Positions 1-6,753 of a stretch of DNA of 7,383 nt are shown here, piece after piece. Under the pieces are notes generated by a model. The model saw only the letters and a list, made by a program, of their open reading frames with translations, ran no database searches and was not told the origin of the DNA. The stretch's first letter is position 1; every line of letters starts with the position of its first letter. A program made the position numbers and the translations under genes. The stretch is from Candidatus Aminicenantes bacterium UBA647 (lineage in GTDB: Bacteria > Acidobacteriota > Aminicenantia > UBA2199): assembly GCA_002299555.1 (NCBI GenBank), contig DBOL01000022.1:1-7383 (forward strand), given 5' to 3'.

Positions 1-355
1 AATTATGAAGCAGGATCATATCAAACAACTCATCCCCAGGATCAAAACTATTAAAGGTCACGGACATAAACTCAACATTCGACAATTCAGGTACACCATT
101 CAATTCAGGCAACATCCTCCCCTTAGACAAACTACTTCTATCGACAAACGGATCGACACAAACTGCACGCGAAGCCCCATTTAGAACAGCATAATAACTT
201 AGAATGCCAGAACCCCCGCCAATGTCTAAAATTGATTTATTTTCAAATGAAAAATTTTTAAAAATCATTTTTGTATAAAACTTTAAAGAGTTAACACTTG
301 GAAACATCCCTTTATCAACAACCATTTTATAAAAAGTTTCATGTCGGTTTCTCAT
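1..355 (-). CDS. SAM-dependent methyltransferase, class I, N-terminal part (cut by left edge)
   Basis: The first 118 residues of a class I (Rossmann-fold) SAM-dependent methyltransferase are visible; the stop lies beyond base 1. Residues 42-52 hold a clear motif I (ILDIGGGSGIL), which binds the methionine part of SAM. Asp68 in the stretch CVDP, at the end of the next strand, is the expected acidic residue for the ribose hydroxyls. Residues 111-118 (FDMILLHN) fit motif IV. The ATG at 355 is supported by GGAGAGG five bases upstream, and no earlier in-frame ATG, GTG or TTG follows the upstream in-frame stop. It lies 104 bases after the glycosyltransferase in the same direction and is probably part of the same transcript. 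Its position suggests methylation of a sugar or a glycan intermediate, but the substrate domain is outside the window, so this is inference. Fold assignment is firm; substrate is unknown. Confidence 0.85.
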   Translation of the reverse strand, partial: MRNRHETFYKMVVDKGMFPSVNSLKFYTKMIFKNFSFENKSILDIGGGSGILSYYAVLNGASRAVCVDPFVDRSSLSKGRMLPELNGVPELSNVEFMSVTFNSFDPGDELFDMILLHN

Positions 356-360
356 GCGAA

Positions 361-367
361 CCTCTCC
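361..367 (-). promoter_or_regulatory. Ribosome binding site of the left-edge methyltransferase gene
   Basis: GGAGAGG on the minus strand lies five bases before the ATG at 355. It decides the start, because the frame stays open for 14 codons upstream without another usable start codon. Confidence 0.6.
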
Positions 368-459
368 ATTTTCATCTAAACAATATGTAACCTTTACACT
401 TCATAAAAATAAATATTCTTTCTACTTAGTTATATGCAATCCATACAATTAACAGTTTT

Positions 460-1527
460 TTAATGCTTATACAATCTTAGATATTTCTCTACCATTGATA
501 CTTCTGAGAAGCCTGTTTTTATCTTTTCCCTGGCCTTTTCAACTATTTCAGGGATTATTGATCTGTTATTTAAAATGAAATCAATTTTTTCAACAAAAGC
601 GGATGAATTATTAACCGGGACCAGGAATCCCTCAACTCCATTCGTAATGAGTTCTTTGTTAGATGGAATATCCGTTGTCACTACAGGAACACCGGCAGCC
701 ATCGACTCCATAACAGAATTTGACAATCCCTCCAGGAAGGTTGGCAGAATAAAGAGATCTGATTTAGAAAAATATGAAACGACATCATTTGTTTCATTAA
801 TATAATCAACCCTTTTCCCCATCCCCACTTGCTCAATTGAACTCATCATCTTTTTCTCCAGCGGACCTTTCCCCACAATAATATAGCGTATATTTTCCCG
901 ATCTGCCAGCTTTTCTATTATTTCAAGCAGGACCAACACCCCTTTTTTTCTATTCAGCCTCCCCAAGAACAATAAAGTAAAATTTGTATGTTTTATACTT
1001 TTTGATTCTCCTTCTGAATATTTTGAACTATTAATCCCATTATAAATTAATCGAACTTTCTCTGATTTTACATAAAATAATCTGAGAGTATTCGCCATGA
1101 CCGCTTTGGAATTTACGATGATATGATCAGCCAGTATAAATGAAAATTGATTAAGGTAGAAGTTTCTTTTAATAAAACTTGTAATCTGGCTCCGTATGGA
1201 AATTATAAACCGCGGCCGTTTTCTCATAAATAAAAGAGATAAAAATATATAAAAACTTGCCAGAGGGAGGAATGTATGTACATGAGAAATACAATTCTTC
1301 TTTATATATTTTTTTAAAGTGAAAATACTTGCAGGCAGATTTTTATAGTTATTCAAATTCACCCTTCTAATATTTTCGGGAAGATTGTTTTCGAAAAGCC
1401 CCCCCTGTTTTAACACACATAAATGAATTTCACTTTTTGATAAATTGATCCCCTTGATCAGACGGACAAGTTGCCTCTCAGCGCCACCTGTTCCCAGGGA
1501 TGGTATTACAAACAAAATCCGATTCAT
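460..1527 (-). CDS. GT4-family glycosyltransferase (GT-B fold), polysaccharide biosynthesis
   Basis: A complete 355-residue retaining glycosyltransferase of the GT4 (Glycos_transf_1) type, of usual length for the family. The N-terminal acceptor domain opens with FVIPSLGTGGAERQ (residues 6-19), a common GT4 start. The linker region has the typical NGIN segment. The C-terminal nucleotide-sugar domain shows GRLNRKKG (about 189-196), VGKGPL (218-223) and the family's EX7E signature, Glu266 and Glu274 in EGLSNSVME, which contact the donor sugar nucleotide. No signal peptide is present, and a cytoplasmic or membrane-peripheral role is expected. The gene starts 13 bases after the sulfatase-fold gene and lacks a clear Shine-Dalgarno sequence; the leader is an A run. 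Translation may therefore depend on the upstream gene. It most likely adds one sugar to the lipid-linked repeat unit exported by the neighbouring flippase. Donor and linkage cannot be deduced. Confidence 0.92.
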   Translation of the reverse strand: MNRILFVIPSLGTGGAERQLVRLIKGINLSKSEIHLCVLKQGGLFENNLPENIRRVNLNNYKNLPASIFTLKKYIKKNCISHVHTFLPLASFYIFLSLLFMRKRPRFIISIRSQITSFIKRNFYLNQFSFILADHIIVNSKAVMANTLRLFYVKSEKVRLIYNGINSSKYSEGESKSIKHTNFTLLFLGRLNRKKGVLVLLEIIEKLADRENIRYIIVGKGPLEKKMMSSIEQVGMGKRVDYINETNDVVSYFSKSDLFILPTFLEGLSNSVMESMAAGVPVVTTDIPSNKELITNGVEGFLVPVNNSSAFVEKIDFILNNRSIIPEIVEKAREKIKTGFSEVSMVEKYLRLYKH

Positions 1528-1540
1528 TTTTGATTTTTTT

Positions 1541-2977
1541 TTAGTTTATATATCCCAGAGATTTTAATTTTTTAATAGTCTCTGAATCTACTTTTTTTGC
1601 TTTGATCCGCTTTGATTCTTTAAATATCTTAAGCCGTGCAAATAGTTCTTTTCTAAGTAAATTTTTAATTTTAAAATATTTGCGATTACTAATTTCACTT
1701 TTTAACTCGAAAGGATCCTCACTTAAATTATAGAATTCATTCGGTTCCCTCACACCTTTGTTATATATTAGTTTAAAAGATATATTCTGAATCGAATATT
1801 TTTTCCCGTTTTCCCACTCTGTCTGCCAGGCAGGTAACTTTTTTTCTGCAATTCTATGACCATAATATTGCCGTTCAGAAAAAGCGAATTCATGGGAGGA
1901 TTTATCTCCGTTTTTAAATATCAGATCTTTAATTGATTTGGTAAGAACACTATTCCCCTTTTCATCAGGCATTGTGATCCCGCATATATCAATAACAGTT
2001 GAAAATATTGAGGAATTCTCAACCACAGACCTGACCCGTTTGGGTTTTATGTGTCCTGCTGAATAAAAGATCAGCGGAACATGGATTTGCTCCTGATAAA
2101 TTAATTTTGCATGCCCCAGCCAGTTATGCTGACCAAGTCCTTCCCCGTGATCTCCTGTAATTATCCATAAAGCGTTGTTTGCTATACCTGACTTTTCTGC
2201 GAACTTAAATAGCCTCTGAAGTTCAGAATCCACATAAGAGATTTCTGCATTATACTTCAACACTTCCTCAAAATATTTTTCCTTACTATTATTAAATATC
2301 TCATAATTAATCGCTCTATTTTCAGTAATTTTATCCAACTTGTCTTTCAATGTTGGGTCAGCCATCTTTTTGATATGGGTTTCCGGTGGATTATACGGGA
2401 GATGGGGATCAAAGAGATGGATCCAGATCAACATTTTTTTTTCTTTCCTGAAATTACTTATCCACGCAATACTTTTATCAATTGTAAAACGGGCCGGCCT
2501 GTATTTAAATCCGAATTCATTTTGCGTATCTTCCGGCTCATCATATTTTTCAAAACCCTGATTAATATTACCTGAAAGAAAATGACGATCTGTGGAAGTG
2601 AATGCCGCGGTTTTATATCCGTTTTTTTTTAAAATCTCTGCAAGAGTAACAAACGAATCGTCAAGCCTGTACCCATTTGCGAGGACCCGGTGCTGAGATG
2701 GATACAGCCCTGTAAAAATTGATGCATGAGAAGGGGATGTGGTTGATGATTGTGTGAATGCATTCTCAAACAACACTCCCTTGCCGGCCAATTTGTCAAT
2801 AAAAGGAGATGTGTCAATAGAATAATTATAACATCCCATATGATCTGCTCGTAACGTATCAATTGTAATCAAAAAAATATGATCAATATTTTCATCATTA
2901 CTTCCTGGAATAATCAATATTATTAGAATAATTAAAATTAAAAAAGCAGAAACCAGCGCTAATTTACTCATTGTCAT
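1541..2977 (-). CDS. Membrane-anchored sulfatase-superfamily enzyme with Thr nucleophile
   Basis: A 478-residue protein of the sulfatase (PF00884) branch of the alkaline phosphatase superfamily. One hydrophobic N-terminal segment (about residues 6-24) works as an anchor or uncleaved signal and puts the catalytic domain outside the cytoplasm. Metal ligands are recognisable: Asp40 in ITIDTLRADH, and Asp276/His277 in TGDHGEG. His187, His192, His284 and His289 are further conserved-looking histidines. The nucleophile motif reads T-S-P-S-H (Thr80 to His84). True sulfatases have Cys or Ser there, converted to formylglycine, and Arg at the fifth position; Thr is the nucleophile of phosphoethanolamine and phosphoglycerol transferases of this superfamily. 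The enzyme may thus handle phosphoesters rather than sulfate esters, which is inference. The C-terminus ends LKSLGYIN, a common tail in this subgroup. A TTG one codon upstream is possible, but the ATG at 2977 is better placed after AAGGA. Confidence 0.88.
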   Translation of the reverse strand: MTMSKLALVSAFLILIILIILIIPGSNDENIDHIFLITIDTLRADHMGCYNYSIDTSPFIDKLAGKGVLFENAFTQSSTTSPSHASIFTGLYPSQHRVLANGYRLDDSFVTLAEILKKNGYKTAAFTSTDRHFLSGNINQGFEKYDEPEDTQNEFGFKYRPARFTIDKSIAWISNFRKEKKMLIWIHLFDPHLPYNPPETHIKKMADPTLKDKLDKITENRAINYEIFNNSKEKYFEEVLKYNAEISYVDSELQRLFKFAEKSGIANNALWIITGDHGEGLGQHNWLGHAKLIYQEQIHVPLIFYSAGHIKPKRVRSVVENSSIFSTVIDICGITMPDEKGNSVLTKSIKDLIFKNGDKSSHEFAFSERQYYGHRIAEKKLPAWQTEWENGKKYSIQNISFKLIYNKGVREPNEFYNLSEDPFELKSEISNRKYFKIKNLLRKELFARLKIFKESKRIKAKKVDSETIKKLKSLGYIN

Positions 2978-2982
2978 CAATA

Positions 2983-2987
2983 TCCTT
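2983..2987 (-). promoter_or_regulatory. Ribosome binding site of the sulfatase-fold gene
   Basis: AAGGA on the minus strand sits five bases before the ATG at 2977. This favours that ATG over the TTG directly upstream (2980) and over the ATG two codons downstream (2971). Confidence 0.5.
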
Positions 2988-3052
2988 ACCGAATTTTATC
3001 AATCCATATTTTGCTAATTTAAAAATTCCCGGTGAAACTCAATCCGGATGCT

Positions 3053-3081
3053 ATTATACATTAAACAACACCTGTATTGAA
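3053..3081 (-). promoter_or_regulatory. Possible sigma70-type promoter before the sulfatase-fold gene
   Basis: The 196-base gap between the flippase and sulfatase-fold genes holds a perfect TATAAT box (3053-3058, minus strand). TTCAAT, a weak match to TTGACA, lies 17 bases upstream (3076-3081). The predicted start of transcription near 3046 would give a leader of about 70 bases. In an otherwise tightly packed gene row this gap is long enough for an internal promoter. AT-rich DNA yields chance TATAAT boxes, so confidence is modest. I see no convincing terminator hairpin in the same gap. Confidence 0.35.
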
Positions 3082-3173
3082 GGAGATCGGATTTTAATTT
3101 TTAAAATTCTTTCATTGAGAGTTTGCAGTTTATATGAATGACTTATTTATTTTTTATGCGCTCAGACTGTAGT

Positions 3174-4646
3174 TTATAAAAAGTCAGGATTGTTTTGATC
3201 TTTGCTGATAATTTTTTTTAGCAAATATTGCTTCAGGAAAAGGTAATCTCTGATTTTGAAAATCTCAAACAGAACAAATCCGACACCGGTACCGATAGCA
3301 ATACTGATTATGAGTAATACAAAAGGAGAGACCGTAACTGATTTTTCAACAAAAAATATTGAAGAACTGACCGCAAGAGCAACAAGAAAAGAGGGCAATA
3401 TATCCCTAATCTGCATATAGAATGAGTAATCAATAAATTTCCCGCTGAAATGAATGTTGAGATAATAAGAAATAATTGCATGTATTATCATTCCCGCAAT
3501 CATTACTTCGATCCCTAAATAGATACCGGTTACAATTATTGGAAGTATTATTATTTTTTTCACTATTTCAAGTTTCAAATAAATATCTGAGCGCCCATAT
3601 ATGAGTAAGATATTAACATTCAGAGAATTGAGCGGGAAAAATATCCCGACAACACAAAGCATTTGCATGTAAATCACCACCGGCAGCCATTTATTCCCTA
3701 TCAAAACAATGATGAGTGGTTTTGCAATCGCCGCAATCCCCATCATTACAATGAAAGTAACAAGCATCATGCTGCGGAGTATTTGTCTGTATGTTTCCCG
3801 GAATTTTATTTTATCTTCCTGAATACCAGATAATATTGTGAAACTAACCCTGCTGAAAATATTATTCAGGTATTTTGACGGAAATAATCCCAATTGATCT
3901 GCTTTTATATAATACCCCAACTCTATTGTTGAGAAGTATTTCCCTATTACAAAATAGTAAAGATTATTATAAATCAATTCAATCAAATTGCTGATCATGA
4001 TTTTACTGGAGTATCTGAAAAGCTCCCTGAATAACCTTTCACTGAACATCCAAACAGGCCTCCATGAAATCCATCTCCATAAAAACAAAGATTTAAATGC
4101 AAATCTGGAAACGGATAATGCAACCAGACTCCACACTCCATAACCCAATAATGCCATCGTAATCGCTATGGATCCATAACAGATTGAAGTTGCAAAAGAT
4201 ATTTTCGCATGGGTTTTAAAATCAATTATTTTAAAAAGAATTATTTCCGGAACAACACCCAATGAATGGAAAATTAAAATGATTCCCGCTACCTGCACAA
4301 GCGATTGCAATTGAGGTTCTGAAAAAATAGAGCTGATAAAACCTGAACTAAAGAATAGTATAAAATAAAATACAATTCCCAATACTATGTTATAAATAAA
4401 TACAGTTGAATAATCTTGATTCGAACAGTCCCTTTTTCTTATCAACGCTTTTCCGAATCCGCCTGAAACAAACGAATTGGAAATAGTAATGAAAATGATC
4501 ATCATTCCCGCTAGACCGAAATCTCTGGGGGAAAGGATACGGGCCAGAATTACACCGATTACAAAATTTAATCCATGAGAAGCAACTGTATCAAGAAAGC
4601 TCCATGAGAAACCGGAAAATGTTTTTTGCTTTAATGTATCACTCAA
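3174..4646 (-). CDS. Wzx/MOP-type polysaccharide flippase
   Basis: A 490-residue integral membrane protein of the polysaccharide-transport branch of the MOP exporter superfamily (the Wzx/WzxC-like group). These proteins move lipid-linked oligosaccharide across the inner membrane. I count roughly 12 to 14 hydrophobic segments along the whole length, as usual for the family. The N-terminus carries the hallmark pattern: LKQKTFSGFSWSFLD (residues 5-19), then LARILSPRDFGLAGM (34-48). The start is a TTG (4644-4646). It is preferred because it gives the standard short N-terminus of the family; no ATG is available at that point and the Shine-Dalgarno match is poor. It lies 27 bases after the methyltransferase-like gene, so translational coupling is plausible. 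The protein identifies the row as an O-antigen, capsule or exopolysaccharide locus. No Wzy polymerase or Wzz-type chain-length regulator is visible in this window. Confidence 0.92.
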   Translation of the reverse strand: MSDTLKQKTFSGFSWSFLDTVASHGLNFVIGVILARILSPRDFGLAGMMIIFITISNSFVSGGFGKALIRKRDCSNQDYSTVFIYNIVLGIVFYFILFFSSGFISSIFSEPQLQSLVQVAGIILIFHSLGVVPEIILFKIIDFKTHAKISFATSICYGSIAITMALLGYGVWSLVALSVSRFAFKSLFLWRWISWRPVWMFSERLFRELFRYSSKIMISNLIELIYNNLYYFVIGKYFSTIELGYYIKADQLGLFPSKYLNNIFSRVSFTILSGIQEDKIKFRETYRQILRSMMLVTFIVMMGIAAIAKPLIIVLIGNKWLPVVIYMQMLCVVGIFFPLNSLNVNILLIYGRSDIYLKLEIVKKIIILPIIVTGIYLGIEVMIAGMIIHAIISYYLNIHFSGKFIDYSFYMQIRDILPSFLVALAVSSSIFFVEKSVTVSPFVLLIISIAIGTGVGFVLFEIFKIRDYLFLKQYLLKKIISKDQNNPDFL

Positions 4647-4673
4647 TTTTAGATCACAATCAGATTTAAATAA

Positions 4674-5363
4674 TTAAACATTTTTTTGTTTTAATCCAAG
4701 CAAGATTAAAATTTTATTCCAGATATTGTAAAAAATATTGTATAACAAAATTTTCCACTTATTTGCCCCCATAACCTGGTTCAATTTTTCAAGGTTTAGC
4801 ATGGTTTTATTCCTGCCTTTCCCCCACTCGTCTGATTTGTATCCAATATAAAAGAGATAAATATCAATAAACGGGGGAGGGCTGAAAGATTCATACAAAA
4901 TTTTAAAACCATTGTCTTCATACAAATTTCTCATGGCCATTGGCGAAAATCTGAAATAATCACCATAACTTCCTGATCCAAAATGCAGTTTTTGCTTAAA
5001 TGGAACGACACTTATTAGTATATTTTTCGACATAGAAGAGAGGTTTTCAAATACAAATGAAGGGTCCTTTACGTGTTCAAGTATTGTATGATGAAAAACA
5101 ACATCGAATCTGTTTTGAAGTGTTTTGTCAATCTCATTTTCCAGGTCAATCGTAAAATCAGTTCTAATATCTTCAGAAATTCCCCGAATTTTGTCATTGC
5201 CATAATTCGAAAGATAATATTTACTTGATTTTGGAAAATATTCTCTGTAATATCCCCCTTCTTTATCTTCATCTTTCCATCCACTTATATTTATAACTTC
5301 ACCATATAAGGAATCAGAGAATTTCCTTAATTCATCATTTGACCAGTTTCTTACAGATTTCAT
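4674..5363 (-). CDS. Methyltransferase-like protein lacking SAM motif I
   Basis: A 229-residue protein resembling the Methyltransf_11 group in its later half. Residues 86-101 (FDVVFHHTILEHVKDP) match motif IV with the typical LEHV-DP continuation, and residues 137-155 (YFRFSPMAMRNLYEDNGFK) match the post-core segment common in these enzymes. The usual glycine-rich motif I is absent: where it is expected the protein reads KYYLSNYGNDKI (48-59), followed by DFTIDLE (69-75), which may supply the acidic residue. Some short glycan-cluster proteins share this degenerate layout, so it may bind SAM differently or be inactive. Residues 205-224 form a hydrophobic, possibly membrane-associated helix. The ATG at 5363 has AGGA five bases upstream. 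It is the first gene after the terminator at 5465-5501 and probably opens the polysaccharide transcript. A role in methylating or capping a sugar is inferred from neighbours only. Confidence 0.75.
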   Translation of the reverse strand: MKSVRNWSNDELRKFSDSLYGEVINISGWKDEDKEGGYYREYFPKSSKYYLSNYGNDKIRGISEDIRTDFTIDLENEIDKTLQNRFDVVFHHTILEHVKDPSFVFENLSSMSKNILISVVPFKQKLHFGSGSYGDYFRFSPMAMRNLYEDNGFKILYESFSPPPFIDIYLFYIGYKSDEWGKGRNKTMLNLEKLNQVMGANKWKILLYNIFYNIWNKILILLGLKQKNV

Positions 5364-5412
5364 ATAGATCCTATATAATTGTTTTAATTATTGTATCAAT
5401 GATAATTAAATA

Positions 5413-5440
5413 ATAATAGTGAAAAATACTTCAAAAACAA
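5413..5440 (-). promoter_or_regulatory. Candidate promoter for the polysaccharide gene row
   Basis: On the minus strand TTGTTT (5435-5440) is followed after 16 bases by TATTAT (5413-5418), which places a transcription start near 5406 and a leader of about 43 bases before the ATG at 5363. A promoter is expected here because a terminator lies just upstream. The region is very AT-rich and several other partial matches exist, so the exact boxes are uncertain. Confidence 0.3.
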
Positions 5441-5464
5441 AATAAATCGGGGTCATAAAAAGAA

Positions 5465-5501
5465 ATAAAAAAAACCCGGAGTAGGGCTCCCACTCCGGGT
5501 T
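5465..5501 (-). terminator. Rho-independent terminator after the exported-protein gene
   Basis: A perfect 10-bp inverted repeat, AACCCGGAGT at 5473-5482 and ACTCCGGGTT at 5492-5501, encloses a 9-base loop. Read on the minus strand the hairpin runs directly into a T run (bases 5474 down to 5467). The plus-strand side has no T run, so it acts in the minus direction only. It lies about 55 bases past the stop of the exported-protein gene and isolates that unit from the polysaccharide genes. Confidence 0.93.
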
Positions 5502-5556
5502 ATAGCTACTCTCAAAAAGTTAATTTAATCCTTTAGATCAATAATAGATTTTCCAC

Positions 5557-6696
5557 TTATCTTTTTAGTGTAAATCTCCATTCAAATGTATTGTTTCTCA
5601 GATTCCTATCCTTCTTGCTATCGGTGGGGTCTATTGTGACCCTGATGAAATAATCACCTTCAGCAAGCCTTGGGTTCTTCTTTTTAGTTTTGTTGTCTCC
5701 ACATTCCAGATTTAGAGTTTTAACATGCTCTACCCCCCCATTAAGTGACCCAATGGTATAAGAATTAGTATACCTTTCCCTTCCACCGGCTTCATACAAC
5801 TTCCACCTTACCAATACATTCTCAAGATTAATCCGGGTTGGAGAATGGATAACTCTGACCTTGCATTTTATCCTCCACCTGAATCCCTTCATATATGCAA
5901 CCTTTAATTCCCGATTGGTGATCCTTCCGGAAAGATCAACGACCCTGAGATCCAGCGGGATAGTTGAAAGAACTACATATCCGACATGAAAAACCCCGCT
6001 TGTTACTACGAAAGGATTATCCCCAATAGTAGTTATTCTGATCTTATAATTTCCGAGCGGAACAGTATCAGGAATTATCCAGGGATGCCTTCCATCATTT
6101 GGAGTGGTTGCGGCAATGGTAAGGGCCGTCGAAGAATTCGCTTCATTTCGCAACTCTATCCTCACATTATCCGGAGGGTCACATGGGGGTGAGATCCTCA
6201 TACTCCACCTGATCTCATTGCTCGTTCTGTATGACCATGAAGTTGTGCCGTCGGTTCTGGGTTGGGAAATAAATAGCGAATAACAATCATCTCTTCCCGG
6301 TTCAGGATCAGGATCAGGCTCAGGATCAGGCTCAACACCGGGATGGCCGAGGGTAAAAACAGCACTATCATCATGGTATAGATCATCAGAGGATAATACT
6401 CTCACTACATAACGTCCGTCCGGGACAGAATTGAAAAGATCAGCCGGGCATCTGAAGCGTCCGGATGCCATATCAGCTCTATTTGCTATATCCATGATCT
6501 TTGAAGAACCCGCACTATTAAATAACCTGATCTTAGCACCCTCTGCTATAGGTCCCTCCGATGTCCATCTGATCACATACTCTACACCCTTTTCGACAAT
6601 CTCATCCGCTCTGGGGGCGGTAACTGTGATAGATTGAGAAAATCCAAGTGCGAACAGCATTGTTAAAGCTATAATTCCAAACATGAATTTTTTCAT
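5557..6696 (-). CDS. Exported protein with two KRE9/KNH-like domains and a CARDB-like C-terminal domain
   Basis: A 379-residue secreted or periplasmic protein with no visible catalytic motif. Residues 1-20 form a signal peptide (MKKF start, hydrophobic core, likely cut near GFS/QS); there is no lipobox cysteine. Two Ig-like domains of the KRE9/KNH type (PF10342-like) follow, at about 23-117 and 140-238. Each begins with a xPR segment, has an IRW core strand, and ends with a GxYxxRV/I strand and an xVF strand. They are joined by EPDPEPDPDPEP (122-133). The C-terminal part (about 247-379) resembles a CARDB-type adhesion domain, with the NNT ending seen at 368-370. Cys138/Cys172 and Cys278/Cys332 could form disulfides if exported. 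The ATG has a near-perfect Shine-Dalgarno (core GGAGG) five bases upstream, and a terminator follows the gene. Function is unknown; a structural, adhesion or scaffold role is inferred. Confidence 0.82.
   Translation of the reverse strand: MKKFMFGIIALTMLFALGFSQSITVTAPRADEIVEKGVEYVIRWTSEGPIAEGAKIRLFNSAGSSKIMDIANRADMASGRFRCPADLFNSVPDGRYVVRVLSSDDLYHDDSAVFTLGHPGVEPDPEPDPDPEPGRDDCYSLFISQPRTDGTTSWSYRTSNEIRWSMRISPPCDPPDNVRIELRNEANSSTALTIAATTPNDGRHPWIIPDTVPLGNYKIRITTIGDNPFVVTSGVFHVGYVVLSTIPLDLRVVDLSGRITNRELKVAYMKGFRWRIKCKVRVIHSPTRINLENVLVRWKLYEAGGRERYTNSYTIGSLNGGVEHVKTLNLECGDNKTKKKNPRLAEGDYFIRVTIDPTDSKKDRNLRNNTFEWRFTLKR
6299..6334. repeat. Six-unit hexanucleotide repeat encoding the (Glu/Asp)-Pro linker
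   Basis: Six tandem 6-base units on the plus strand (GGTTCA, GGATCA, GGATCA, GGCTCA, GGATCA, GGCTCA) encode the Glu/Asp-Pro pairs at residues 122-133 of the exported protein. Units differ at positions 3 and 4 only. Gain or loss of a unit would keep the frame and change linker length. Confidence 0.85.
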
Positions 6697-6701
6697 TTCT
6701 T

Positions 6702-6706
6702 CCTCC
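6702..6706 (-). promoter_or_regulatory. Strong Shine-Dalgarno of the exported-protein gene
   Basis: The GGAGG core lies within the longer match AAAGGAGGA (6701-6709, minus strand), five bases before the ATG at 6696. It is the best ribosome site in the window and suggests high expression. The 57-base gap upstream shows no terminator, so the gene is probably co-transcribed with the preceding one. Confidence 0.75.
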
Positions 6707-6753
6707 TTTATAAAAACACTTTAGAACTAAATAAATAATATCGGATAATTATC

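Noticed and set aside
381..414. Ten-codon minus-strand open frame upstream of the left-edge methyltransferase
   Set aside because: It is very short, has no ribosome site and shows no attenuator-like codon bias or hairpin after it.
575..805. Plus-strand open frame opposite the glycosyltransferase C-terminus
   Set aside because: It lies wholly inside the well-supported GT4 gene on the other strand and shows no recognisable motif. The same reasoning applies to plus-strand frames at 2340-2575, 5986-6192 and 6431-6637.
2629..2862. Second minus-strand frame within the sulfatase-fold gene
   Set aside because: It overlaps the metal and nucleophile motifs of the real frame, and its low-complexity Leu/His/Gln translation looks like an out-of-frame shadow. 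Minus-strand frames at 5069-5284 and 6198-6386 are shadows in the same way.
2978..2980. TTG as start of the sulfatase-fold gene
   Set aside because: The adjacent ATG at 2977 is a stronger start codon and has the AAGGA site at a normal five-base distance.
5370..5400. TTGATA and TATATA, 16 bases apart, as promoter of the polysaccharide genes
   Set aside because: The -10 box would abut the ribosome binding site and put the transcript start almost at the ATG. The gene has a clear Shine-Dalgarno, so a leaderless transcript is unlikely.
6299..6334. Tandem repeat as a CRISPR-like array
   Set aside because: The units are six bases with no spacers and lie in frame within a coding sequence.
6744..6753. 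Palindrome GATAATTATC between the two exported-protein genes
   Set aside because: It is short, AT-rich, has no loop or T run, and is readily explained by chance; it is not a terminator.
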